A DNA stretch of 64,000 nucleotides from Corylus avellana (lineage: Eukaryota; Streptophyta; Magnoliopsida; Fagales; Betulaceae), in contig NC_081543.1 of assembly GCF_901000735.1 (NCBI RefSeq), forward strand, positions 11,701,921-11,765,920, in the 5' to 3' direction. The position numbers and the translations under genes are program-made. The notes under the pieces are model-generated. The model had not been told where the DNA came from and did no database searches. It was given only the letters and a program-made list of their open reading frames with translations. Position 1 is the first letter of the stretch. Every line of letters begins with the position of its first letter. Below, one piece after another: positions 46,694 to 57,989 of the stretch.

Positions 46694-49387
46694 TCATGCC
46701 CTTTGACTATAAGAATTTTCAAGGGTTGGGACCCCCGGTCCATATATCAAACTGCACCGCTCGTTAAACGAACCTACAAGTCGAGAAACAACCTCCTTGA
46801 AGAACATGGATGCAACCTGACAATCACCAAGTCATTGCCACAGTTAGAATGCTTCTTCCCTCTCTTCATAATCTTCTAGATAGCCAATCAGACAGGTAGG
46901 GCCAAGAAAATGGGGAAAATAATAGCAACTATAGAATCATACAATCAAACTAGAATTATAGCAAAGAGGAAAAACATTTCAGCGACTACAAGGCAGACAA
47001 GTCAAGAAGATAATAGCAATTATGGAATTCATCCCAGAGTGATCACAAGCCTCAATGTCATTAGCTACGAGTAACATGCAAACCACATAAGCCAATTTCA
47101 GGCCCCAAAACCCCCACCCCAAAAAAAAAAAACCTAGAAAGAAAAGAAGGTGGTTATAGCTACAGGTTTCACCTCGATGATATTATATTCCCCGAAGAAG
47201 CCAATTTCCAAAGTCCTCAATAAGCATAATATTACTAAGTTAAAGGATGCAATATTAAAGAATGGACTAAAGGAAGATTCACCTGTCGATAAAGTGGTGA
47301 CTGGAACTTAAAATCCACAAAAAAATAAAGCTCACAACTCCCTGGAACTGGTCCTGGATTGAACTCCCATATGTTTATCAAGTGATCAAACAGGGCACTA
47401 TCCTTTGCAGTAGTCTGAATACAAAACAGAATAAATAATAAATTCATCAATGGAATCACAAAAGAGCCATATGAAAGTCAAAACCAATTTTCATGACCAA
47501 GGATGTAAAGAACCAAATCATGGTAAACACCCACTTAAACAAATGCAAATGTAGAGAACTAACCTATGTATATTAAACACTCCAACACACCACCTCAAGC
47601 CTCACAGATGTTCAAGTAGTAAGCAGGTTATAACACCTAAAAATATAAAGACAGGCAATGGATGCACAAGAGGCTCATGATCAAGCACATGAAATTCGCA
47701 TGCCAAGTTGCTGCTCAACTCGATTTGTGTTGACTTGGAATATTGTGCTTTTTCTTTCAGCTCCACAAAAATCATATGTTTCCGAAAGCCAGCAAGCCAT
47801 AAGTTAATAAAGTAGTTCTCCTCGCATTTCATTCAAATTTGTAATTGATTCAATGCTCAACACAACACCAAAATCTGATTCAAATCTCCCTCAAGTCAAC
47901 CTAGGATTAATACTCACACTCATTAAAAATCATTTTGTATATCCCCATATGTTTCCCCCACTCATGCTCATGCACATTATACAATAGAAAACTCTACGGG
48001 TCTTATATTCTCTTTTACTAACATTCAGATCATACAAAAGCTATAATAATTAGTATGCCGCAATCAATTTTCCATCAAAAGAGAAGGGCCAAGACTACTA
48101 AAATTAAACCACCATCTAAAAACTGAAAGGGAGTTGGTTACCTTTACAGACTTTGGCCTGTTCAATTCTACGTGGGAAGTGTAACTCTCAACAAGAAATT
48201 TGAAACCAATCTCCAGCTCAGCGTCAAAAGATCCATCAGGATAATGTTTACGTATCTCAGACCGCTGACACCAGGGGACAAAACCGTGATATAAGTCAAC
48301 AGCAGCAACAACATTAAACAACTGCTCTGGAGAATACCTAATAAACAATAAATTTGTCAGCCGAAGTTGCTATAATTAGAAATCAAAAGGGTCCAAATGA
48401 CGATATAATGCAACCACAATACATCATATTAAATAAATAAGTTTGTTAGAAGAAAAATTAGCTCATGAGCCAGCCAATCTCTAATATTCACCCCATGGAA
48501 CTGTAACTTATAAAGGAAGCTTTAGAAGTAGAAATAAGTATGGTTAATCATATTTTACCCACATCTCAACTTATGGTTTTAAAAGTCGTACTTTACCCAC
48601 TAAGATCATCCTTTAATATATCTTTTAAGCCCCCCAGTGTCAAAATTTATGTGTCATGTACCTCAAAAAGAAAATCCAAAAAAAAAAGAACCACTACCTC
48701 ATTGTAATCTGAAAACTTTAAACTCGTGAACTAATAGGAAATACACTTGCACCTTAGATAGCTAAAGTAAAACTTTTTGAATCACAAGTTGGAAACTCGA
48801 ACTAGACCTAAACACAAGTGAGTAATGTGTAATTTCCCCACGAAATAACTATAGTGAGCTTTGGCTTGAGATCAAGAGTTGATATCATATCAGCGATTAT
48901 GCATTCCAACAAACAAAAGAATTACTTGATAGGAAAAAAAATACTTGATAGACCATGATTAACCAAGAAACTACATTTTTTACACATCCCAAAGAAAACG
49001 AGAAAGCAATAACTAAATATACGCTAATGCATTAAAATGTGATTACCACAGCAAGGCTTTAAAAAATTACCCCAAGACGCGCCTCTCCTTGTAAACTTTC
49101 GACAGAACACCGCCCTCTTCACCATCTCCACAACCCAGAAACCGCCTTTTTTGAACAGTGTGACTATCATTAGACAAACTCCGCCACGAAAATTTAAGAT
49201 CATTAAGGCCATTGGCCGAATTACAGACTGACGGGGTATCGATACCCGTGATGCTACTAATGCATTGAATCTGATCAAATTTCTGCAACCGCCAACTGTT
49301 CTTGAGGGACCTAATAGAATGTCTGGAACCATTTTTCCGGAACATAAAGGACCCAAGTGCTTTTGAGGTTGACATGAACGGTGGCAT
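46694..49387 (-). CDS. COQ10: COQ10, mitochondrial coenzyme Q-binding START-domain protein
   Basis: Binds ubiquinone and supports its use in the respiratory chain (Coq10/START family, mitochondrial matrix). Four coding exons on the minus strand: 49387-49071, 48337-48142, 47414-47283 and 46816-46694; 255 residues in frame. The start at 49387 (MPPFMSTSKALGSF) gives an Arg/Ser-rich presequence. The core includes FLGCGDGEEGG, KERRVLGYSPEQLF across the first junction, VVAAVDLYHGFVPWCQRSEI, DGSFDAELEIGFKFLVESY and the C-terminal VASMFFKEVVSRLVGSF. A 5'-UTR intron (about 49,497-49,873) is supported by a CGCAG acceptor and a CCAG/GTACG donor. This is the only intact copy in the window; a broken one lies at 58,989-60,285. 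Confidence 0.96.
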
Positions 49388-49939
49388 CGTAAATTCTGCC
49401 AATTGGGAACCCTATCTTAAAGGTACAAGGTCAGTTTGGGGGAAATCCGACACCCCTGAATTGAATAATCCCAAGATCTTTGGAAGTCCAGGAAGCTGCG
49501 AAATTTTGATAAATGAAACAATTTCTTCTTATTGGCATACAATATAAAATGATGTTTAAGAAGATACATACACAACGATTAATCCAGCGGTGTAATAATT
49601 GAAAATCAAACTAAAATATACAAAACAAAAACCAATGGTTTCAAATGCTGGCATTTGATTCCGTCTGAGCTCTAAATTAACCTAACTTAACCCAAAAAAG
49701 AAAAAAAAAAAACCTGAGCTTCATAACTAAACCAGATGATAATAGCTCAAATAAAACGATTAAACCCTAGAATTGAATGAAAATGAAAGACTTAACAATA
49801 ATTTTTCCTAATAAGATGTAAATGTGCGTAGAATCACAAAAAATGAACGATTCGAAGTGGAAAGGGATCGTACCTGGATGTCTGAGAACTGTAGAGAGAG
49901 AGGGGATGTGATTCTGGGCGGGTTGAGGTGGAGTGGGTT

Positions 49940-51154
49940 GAAAAAAAAGCTCATATAAAAATTCAAATTGGTTATCCTATTTTAATTTAATTTCAAATAT
50001 TACCTCAATTTTTAATTTTTATAATTAATTATGTAAAAAAATTTCAAGCTTTTTTTTTTAATTAATTTTATATTTTTTCTCAAAAATTTTCACCATCCAA
50101 CACTACTCCCTCGTACTTCCAAAATAAATAAATTACTCGGAATAAATAAAATATTAGCTTCATTGCATGCACTCTGTACATATTAAAAACTTTACTTTTC
50201 TTAATTTACAAAATCCTTTGAGCCTAGTTTTCCAAATAATATGAATCAACAAAAAATTATTGAATTCAAATTAAAAATTTAAATGGTTTAATTAAATAGA
50301 TTGGATTAAAAATAGAGTTAACTACTTTAGATTCGTAATTTTTTATTTATTTATTTATTTTTTAAAAGCACATTATGTTATCTATTGATGCAATAGTTAA
50401 CGAGTAATGTTAGGTACCATCTTTTTATCCTTATAAAATTCTCTTAAAGCTTATGTGGTTTTCAAAATCACCATTGCATCAAAATTCAAATATGATTCAT
50501 CTAAAATTTAATGGTAATTTTAAAAGACACATCAATTTTAAGAGGATTTTAGAAAAATAAAAAGATAGTACATAACATTACTCTTCTGATTAATGATGTG
50601 TCACAAATAGAGAATCAGTTGATATCTAAGTGAGTTCTTTTTTTTTTTTTTTTTGGCTTTAATTTTTCAGACTTCTAAGAACTAATTTACTGACAAAATG
50701 ATCATCATAATAAAGAAAACAAATTATGTTAACCGGTAACATTCATGCCTGGAATCCTTCCTGAGGTGCAAATTGGTCTTTTTTAGGAACAAGTGCCCTA
50801 CTCACAGGATAGCATGTCCCATTCATTATTATATTAACCACATCAATGGTGCATCGGTTACAAATCTTGTTCACAAATGATAACATGTTTTTTCCCTTGG
50901 ATGGAAAAGAAATATATTATATATAAATTGTTCAAGGTAAACATTGCAGTCTAGCAGTTAGCACACAAAAGTCTCACTGCTTGTTTTTACAAAATACAAT
51001 GAGCACGAGCATGTCAGGCTGCACTCTTTGCCAATCAAATATACACCAATAAACTGGATGGGATCCCTCCCATTGGGCTGGGCTTTGAATCCAAGACGAA
51101 AACAGAGAGACATTAGGCATTTGAACAAGCTGTTGCTAGTTAAACCTCCTGACA
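49940..51154. other. COQ10-IWS1 intergenic region
   Basis: The COQ10 promoter side and the IWS1 3' flank. 49,980-50,740 is AT-rich without recognisable genes and has no counterpart in the right-hand duplicate, which jumps from the match of about 49,875 to the match of about 50,845. The IWS1 3' UTR should end near 50.9-51.1 kb. Confidence 0.5.
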
Positions 51155-54100
51155 TTACAAATATTTGACCATGCCACGACCCTGCGCACTAAGCTTTGTG
51201 GCTTGAAGCTGCTTCTTTTTTGAGGCCTTCAACTGCCGCAACTTCTTATTTATCTGGTACAACATTGATTGGTTGAGCATTGAGATTAATAAATAAATGT
51301 GATTTCCCCTAAAGCTTTGAAACACTATTGTTTCTTCCAGATAGGATAAATGAACAAAAGCAACTCAGTATGCATCCAAATTGGAGTGAATCATATTTAT
51401 AACTATACTCAAACTGACTTAAAAGTAATTGTCTTAGTGTATTTTCACTTATTTTTAATATCTAGCTTTTCACCAAAAGAAAACAAACCTTCAAACGACG
51501 CTGATCTTTTACAACTTGTTTTGCGCGGGCTCTTATTTCATCTGGATTAATCTTAGATTGTGGGCGCACCAAGAAATCTAATGCTGTTGCGTCCGGCCTT
51601 GTAGCATGCTGCCTGGATGATAATTGGCTAGACTTGCGATCCCTGCATTATAGTAAAAACTTTAACGGAAAAGGTTCACCGAAAATAAACGAGCCCAGGA
51701 GTAAGCATGAATCTGTTATCACAACTTACCGTGAAAATTCATCTAAATCAAGGTCATCATCTTTGGATTCCATCCCAGCAGCTTTATTCGCTGGCCTACC
51801 AAAAATTGAAAAAAAAAAATCAAATAATACACAGTTTGGAAGCAATGATTTGGACAAATATGCACAACACGTCACAAGCAATACTTTTTAACAGATGGCC
51901 TTCGGTAGGGAAGGCTCTCGTCATCAGCGTTTCTCATGTCCTCAAACCTTGTACTTTTGTTAAATATCAGTCGACTCTGCAATCAAAAGTTCACAATGAC
52001 CAAAAAATATTTCAGTACCACTAAATTTAATAGGAAACCCCACGTACAGATCTTTGAGGATCATTCCAGAAAGAAAAGAAAATGGCTACAAGTAAAAATA
52101 CTGTGCAAGTCAAACAAAAATGCGGCCACTGACCAAAGACTTAAGAATCAGTATTTTGCAATAGAAACAGGAACACTTGCAAACAACCAATTGTGTAATC
52201 ATATATACCAGTAGAGCACAGAAAAAATGAAACTGTTTGATCGTTTCAAGTGAAACGTTATCATGATGAAAGGGAAATGTATGACCACGGCATGATTCTT
52301 GAACAGAGAAGAAGAAGCATATCCACCATCAATTTCCACCTTTAATACTACCATTTTCAACCAAATGAGTTCCCACCGCTTTCCCATAGATAACAAAAGT
52401 ACAGGCAGTACAAGAATCTTATATACGTATGAAGAGTCATTACCCATTTATCAAACAAATCCTTTGCAAGTTTTCTGTTGGATGTTGTTTCCTCATCAGA
52501 TTTTGACAAAAACATAATGACCTGCCCAACAAAATAGCAAATCTGTCAAATTTATTCCTTCTATATCAAAGCTGCAAAAATTATGGATTGATTCTCACAA
52601 GGCTATTACTAACCTTTCCAATACCACTCTTCTTGAGTTGGTCTTTTCTGTCATACATCTCTAGATCAATGGGCAACTGCACAATAGAAGCAGAGCATTT
52701 CAAGAGCCATATATAGTCCATAAAAAACTACTACTATAGTCCATAAAAACCTACTACTATATATCATAGATTAACATATGCAGGGAACTTTGACTATACA
52801 TCAGTCAAAATCTTCAATATTTCTGAACGGATATTCTTGTTTGGTAAGCTTCCATCTGGAAGAGGTTCCAACCAATTCTTCAATAAATTTAGAACTCCGT
52901 GATCTAGAAACTCTAGTTGGAGCTGCTTCCTGCACCAAGAGGAGTTGACCCAAAGAATATAAGAATTATGAATGCTATGCAAAGACAAGAATGCCCATAA
53001 AAACTTATGGCAGACAACTTACTTTGAAAGGACCTCTGTCAGAAGAGGCAGTTTTTTGAGTTTATTAACAGCAGGCTTCCCCTGTCTATTAAGGTCTGCA
53101 TCCTCTTCTGCTGTGACCTCAAGCTCGGCCATGACATTCTCAATTAGCAATGCTATTTCTGCCGGGTTTCTCTCATTCTTCTTTTTTTTCTTACCCGACT
53201 TGAAGAGCTGGTTAATTTCTTCATCTTCGCCACGCTCCTCAGCCTAGAAACATCCAAATGGTAAACCAAAAATGGCATCAAGAACCATCCATACACAAAA
53301 TCAAGCAATCAATAGAAGACAATAGCATTACATCATCAACACTATAGTGAAAAGATAAAAATATTAACCTGAGGAGCTTCACCAGGAGAATGTGGCTCAC
53401 CGCCATTTCCATTCCCAACAGTAGGATCCACACCACTGTCATCTATGAAGTTATCATCGTCCATAGTCCTGACACCCTCATGATCATCCTAATCCATTCA
53501 AGAGAGGGAACAAATTAGAAAACTTTAACTAGAAAACCAAAAGCATAAATAATAAGTCAGGTAGAATCAATGGTTTCATGGCTATCTATGATGAACCAAG
53601 TTTCAAGGCCCCAAGATTCATGAAACTACTAATGTCATAAAGTAAATTCCCTAAAGTACATAAGAAAAGGTTTGGCTTTCTATAATCTATTTATTCTATA
53701 GACAACCACGTTCAAATGTTCAGACAGACCACAAAATATATCTGAATGCGTGGAACAGCTTCACAACTAATTAATCAGATATAGCAGATTTAACCCTAAG
53801 TTCACAAGTTCACTAAATCAAATGAGTACATAAGATATGTGATAGCTCAAACACAATGAGAACATAAGATATGATACTTTAAACAGGTGTGTTCACCTAA
53901 AAACTAGCATCACTGAAAGGGAACAGAGAATGACATAAAACCCTCAAAATTCATCAAAAAGTTATCTAAGCATCAAATAATCAAGTTTTCCTTCCATAAC
54001 CCATTTGTTCTTGGATAAGCAGCAGCCAGCAATTAAACGTAGCATTTTCTTTTCTAAACACAACCTCAATACCCACGTTGAATTCTTCTTTCAGGAAGAT

Positions 54101-55167
54101 CAAATTTAATTGAAAAAAATGGGAAAAATGCAGTTTACCCTTTTAAAGTAGGTTTAAATTGCCAATTTTTTAAATTTCAGGTGGTAGATTGCCAATTTTT
54201 GAACTTTAGGGTTAAAATTGAAAAATCTAAACTGCATTTTTCCTAATAATAGGAAAAAATGCAGTTTACCCGAAATTTTTCAATTTTAAATTCAAAGTTC
54301 AAAAATTAGCAATCTATTCCCTGAAGTTTCAAAAATTGGCAATTTAAAGCTTTCGTTTAATTTTTCCGGAATTTTTTTTTTAAAAAAAACCTGTAATTTT
54401 ATAAATTTCTGTTCATTTTGACGGAAAAATTAAACGGAAGGTTTAAATTGTTAATTTTTAAAACTTCGAGGTAAATTGCTAATTTTTAAACTTTTAAGGT
54501 TAAAATTGAAAAATCGTAAACTGCATTTTTTTTTTTTCCCCCAAAGTAATAAAACAAAAAGGGAAAGCCCAACAATTTCGATTATACCTCAGAATCGCCA
54601 CCGGCAATGGTGCCCCACATCTCCTTGACCTCACTCTCTCGATCCTTACCCGAAGAAAACCCTCCTCTCTTGGAGGACCTACCATCATCGCTCTTCCCCA
54701 CAGAAGAAAACCCTCTCTTCTCCCCCTTATGCCTCTTCTCCTTCTTCCCACCGCTCTTTCCCTCCTTCAACTTTTTCGAATTTCTCTCAAAATCCTCCTC
54801 GTACTCGTCCTCATCCACCAGGCTCGGAGTCACAATCTCCTTCGCCGAGACAGGATCGCCTTTCTTGATCAGCCGCTTCATGGGCTTCGCTTTCATCAAC
54901 GATGCCTCCGCGTCATAAACAGGCGTCTCCGACCGCTCTCGCTGCCACTCGCCCTCATCCTCGTCGTCCTCTAAAAATCCCTGCCGCGGCTGCGGCGACT
55001 GCTCCCTATCGGACTGCACGCCGTCGTAGTCCATCAACGGCTCCCCATCCTCGTCGCGGAACCTGAAAAACGAACCAAACCCTACAAATCAAGAGAAAGG
55101 CATGGAGGTAACCAAACCCTAAGTTTCTCACAGAGAAGGAGACGTACGAATCGTTTTCGTAACCCAT
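51155..55167 (-). CDS. IWS1: Transcription elongation factor IWS1 (Spn1), left copy
   Basis: Partner of SPT6 and RNA polymerase II in elongation; in Arabidopsis it also acts in brassinosteroid-regulated transcription. Eleven exons on the minus strand: 55167-55148, 55062-54588, 53488-53369, 53243-53023, 52929-52800, 52676-52614, 52521-52444, 51976-51885, 51795-51730, 51642-51489 and 51253-51155; 505 residues with no stop. The N-terminus MGYENDSFRDEDGEPLMD leads an acidic/basic disordered region. A TFIIS N-terminal-like domain spans about residues 230-370, with the conserved LLKNWLEPLPDGSLPN. The C-terminus is GRGMVKYL. Compared with the right copy it has changed residues at several positions I recall as conserved in plants (L for Q, K for I, L for F, F for V, L for P, I for M). 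It also lacks about 32 bases before the last acceptor. Confidence 0.95.
54119..54543. mobile_element. Inverted-repeat element (about 425 bp) in IWS1 intron 2, left copy only
   Basis: The ends GGGAAAAATGCAGTTTACCC and GTAAACTGCATTTTTTTTTT are inverted repeats. A further internal end pair at about 54,222-54,280 suggests a nested or compound hairpin. The right IWS1 copy has the uninterrupted site AATTGAAAAAAAGTAATAAA (63,818-63,837), so the insertion is directly visible by comparison. Confidence 0.75.
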
Positions 55168-55252
55168 CGGCGATGATGATCGTGAATTGGAGAACCCTTG
55201 CGAGAAACACATTGTTTGTACGTAGAAAAAACAAGAAACACACAGAGAGATT

Positions 55253-56667
55253 GCTGTGAATAATGTGAAAGGTTGATTTCAATTGACTCGTACGCTGTAT
55301 GTGTATATTTGAATTCTGTTGTATATTTATAATATAGATGTACAATTGAAGTTTAAAACTAAGAGATTAGATTACAGTTTCAAACTAGTTACATAATTTA
55401 AAGTATTGATAAGATGACGACAGTAGCTTGATTATCTTGATTCTTGAACTTCTCTTATCTTCAATATTTTGAATTCCAACAGAATCCGTTGCTGCATTTC
55501 TGGCAGATGTGGGGATCTTATCTTTCATAATCCTAACAAATTACAATTCAAACACTATTTCTATCTACTATGATAAAAAGAGAGTTTACGTATAATAAAT
55601 ACAATATGTTTGAATTTAAATATTTGAAAATTTTATTACGGCGGTGGATTATCATTATCCTTTCCGGTAGCAAAAGGAAAACTCAGAGCTGGTCTTTTTT
55701 TTTTTTTTTTTTTGAAAAGATATCCATTATCTCATTAAACGAAGACCTCTTGGTCAGAGAATACAAGATTTCGAATGAAATCTGGAAAATTTGAAAACCA
55801 TATATTTTCCACATCCCTCAACGCTGCTTTTTGGGCAATTTGATGAGCAACAGTATTGGCCTCTCTCCTCACATGTTGAACACTCCAAGACACAGATTGA
55901 TTGAACAGATGCTTTGCTTCCTCCACGAAATGAGACCATATCTGCCCCTACAGATGTCTCCACATTGAAGAGCTAACACAACTTCCATTGCGTCCCCTTC
56001 CACAACAATCTGTGTAAATCCAAACTTGCAGCAGAATTCAGCCAATGTCCATACCGCCAACGCCTCTGCAGTTGCTGGATCAAAAATATGGGGTCTACTT
56101 GTACACATTGCTGCAACCTACGCACCACCATGATCCCTTGCGATAATCCCCACCCCCATTCGTTGTGTCCCTTTATTAATGGCCCTATCCCAATTTAGCT
56201 TGATAAAACCTTCCTTCAGTTGCTGACATCTCACACATCTGGGCATGGTATCACAAGTATTACTGAATCTTCTACCCTGTTCAGCTTTATGAAAAGCCTC
56301 CAGCTGAACTCACAGCTGTTCTTGATTGAGCTCGGAAAACATAAAAAAGAGTATAAAATTACTTATTTAGCCATCTGATGTGTATATGTATCAAATTTGT
56401 TAGCGAGAGCCATGTGTACAAGAAAAGATCTAAAGGCTCAAAAGGTGCCACATCATCATCACCAGACATTTTTTGGTTTTTTTAGCGTTAAGGTCAACAA
56501 CGTTAATTAACAAACTCTCTTCTCGCTCGGTCTGTGTCTTGGACCTAGGTTCAAGAAAATTTAATTATGTTAAAAAAAAAAAAAAAAAAAGAGTGAAAGT
56601 CTACATTCCCCCGAAGGGTATTCAGTTAATTGCTATAATTTCTTTTAAAAAAATTCTAGTGCCACAT
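55253..56667. repeat. IWS1 upstream flank, repeated at 57,129-57,866 (left copy)
   Basis: GCTGTGAATAATGTGAAAGG, GGATTATCATTATCCTTTCC, AACTCAGAGCTGGTC, GAGCTCGGAAAACA and TGTACAAGAAAAGATC recur in the same order at 57,129 onward. This left copy is longer because it holds a LINE fragment (55,695-56,306) and about 200 bases missing from the other. Confidence 0.8.
55695..56306 (-). pseudogene. 5'-truncated LINE with RNase H domain remnant
   Basis: A poly-A tail (poly-T at about 55,695-55,713) lies at the left, so the element is on the minus strand. The reading includes KLNWDRAINKGTQRMGVGII, then DPATAEALAVWTLAEFC, VVEGDAMEVVLALQ, and in another frame WSVQHVRREANTVAHQIAQ. These are successive RNase H blocks of plant L1 elements, broken by a stop and a frameshift. 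Flanks are AACTCAGAGCTGGTC (55,679-55,694) and AACTCACAGCTGTTC (56,307-56,321), a slightly decayed target-site duplication. Confidence 0.85.
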
Positions 56668-57128
56668 GTTCTCTCAATAAAAGCATAATAAAATAATAAT
56701 TGATACTTAAAAAATAAATAAAAAGTAAAATAATAAAAACAGATGGGTGGCCAGTCACCACAATGGTAATTAAGTGCATAATATAATAAGCTGTAAGGTA
56801 CTCCTAAGTATACTGAGAGTATGGCACAAAACAAAAGGAAAAAGAAAAAGAAAACAAAGGAAAACCCAAAGCCCGCAAAGCAGCCCAACAACCCAAAAAG
56901 AAACCCACAAACCAAAGGCCCCTCAAACTCGAAACCCACGCGAAGCTTTAGAAAACTGTTAGACGACATCAAGTAATCCTTAAATTAATTTAGAAAACTG
57001 CAGAAGCAGTGATTGCTGTCTCCGTTCAAGAACATTTCAAAACCAATATGTGGGTCTGAAATGCTTATCAATAAAAAAAAAAAACCAGAAAGATTGCTCG
57101 ACTTGCAATCGATCAGTCAGTATATGTA
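56668..57128. other. Spacer between repeated IWS1 upstream flanks
   Basis: AT-rich with short A-rich purine tracts (56,826-56,870). A minus-strand open frame here is mostly hydrophobic and phenylalanine-rich because of poly-A runs. No gene is supported. Confidence 0.4.
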
Positions 57129-57866
57129 GCTGTGAATAATGTGAAAGGTTGGTTTCAATTGAGTCGTATGCTATATGTATATATTTGAATTCTGTTGTAT
57201 GATCTAAATTACAATTCAAACACTATCTATCTACAATGATAAAAATAAAATAAAATAAAATAACTTATCTATAATAAATACGTACAATATGTTTGAATTT
57301 GAATATTTGAGAATTATATATATTATTCTAAAATATTCAAAGTCAAACTATATATATATACCGTGATAAAATGAGATCTTATCCATAATAAATAGATATG
57401 TTTGAATTTTGAATATTTGAGTGGATTATCATCATCATTATCATTATCCTTTCCAGTAGCGCAACGAAAACTCAGAGCTGGTCTTGATCGAGCTCGGAAA
57501 ACAAAAAATAAAAATAAATAAATAAAATTACTTTTTTAGCCATCTGATATGTACTTGTATCAAATTTGAAATTTGTTAGCCAGAGCCACGTGTACAAGAA
57601 AAGATCCAAAGGCTCAAAAGGAACCACATCATCAACACCAGTCTTTTTTTTTTTTTTTTTTTTTTTTTTTAGCGTTAAGGTCAACGACATTAACAAGACC
57701 TTGGTTTAAGAAAATTTAATCATGTTAAAATAAAATAACCAAAAAATAAAAGAAAAGTTTACATACCCCTCAAACTACGGATCTAGATCCTCTCTGGTCC
57801 ATTATGGACTAGAGAGTATTCAGTTCATGGCTAAAATTTCTTTAAAGAAATCCTAACACCACAAAT
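57129..57866. repeat. IWS1 upstream flank, repeated copy without LINE
   Basis: Homologous to 55,253-56,667 but not attached to any IWS1 body. The empty LINE site AACTCAGAGCTGGTC continues directly into TTGATCGAGCTCGG (57,469-57,497). It contains a TA tract near 57,350, a TAAAA repeat near 57,243 and a poly-T tract at about 57,643-57,670. Confidence 0.8.
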
Positions 57867-57989
57867 ATGTCACAAGTGGAATCAAGCACGTAAATGGGTC
57901 CGAACGCACTCATGCTGAAAAGTTCAAAAATAGCCCAAATCCACCCTGGAGAAGGCTTTTAGTCTTGTATTCCAACTGGGAGACTGGCC

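Larger units (their letters stand above)
47247..55252. repeat. Segmental tandem duplication, left unit
   Basis: From GATGCAATATTAAAGAATGG (47,246) to the IWS1 promoter this block recurs, with deletions, at 58,989 to the right edge. It contains COQ10 exons 1-3 (not exon 4) and all of IWS1. Exons of IWS1 have identical lengths in both copies. Confidence 0.92.

Noticed and set aside
49302..49547. Plus-strand open frame opposite COQ10, repeated at 59,702-59,926
   Set aside because: It is the antisense of COQ10 exon 1 and its 5' UTR. It recurs only because the block is duplicated.
54607..54974. Two plus-strand open frames opposite IWS1 exon 2
   Set aside because: Serine/proline/leucine-rich antisense shadows of the charged IWS1 N-terminus.
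56622..56972. 116-codon minus-strand open frame
   Set aside because: Its F/L-rich translation derives from A-rich plus-strand tracts. No homologue was recognised.
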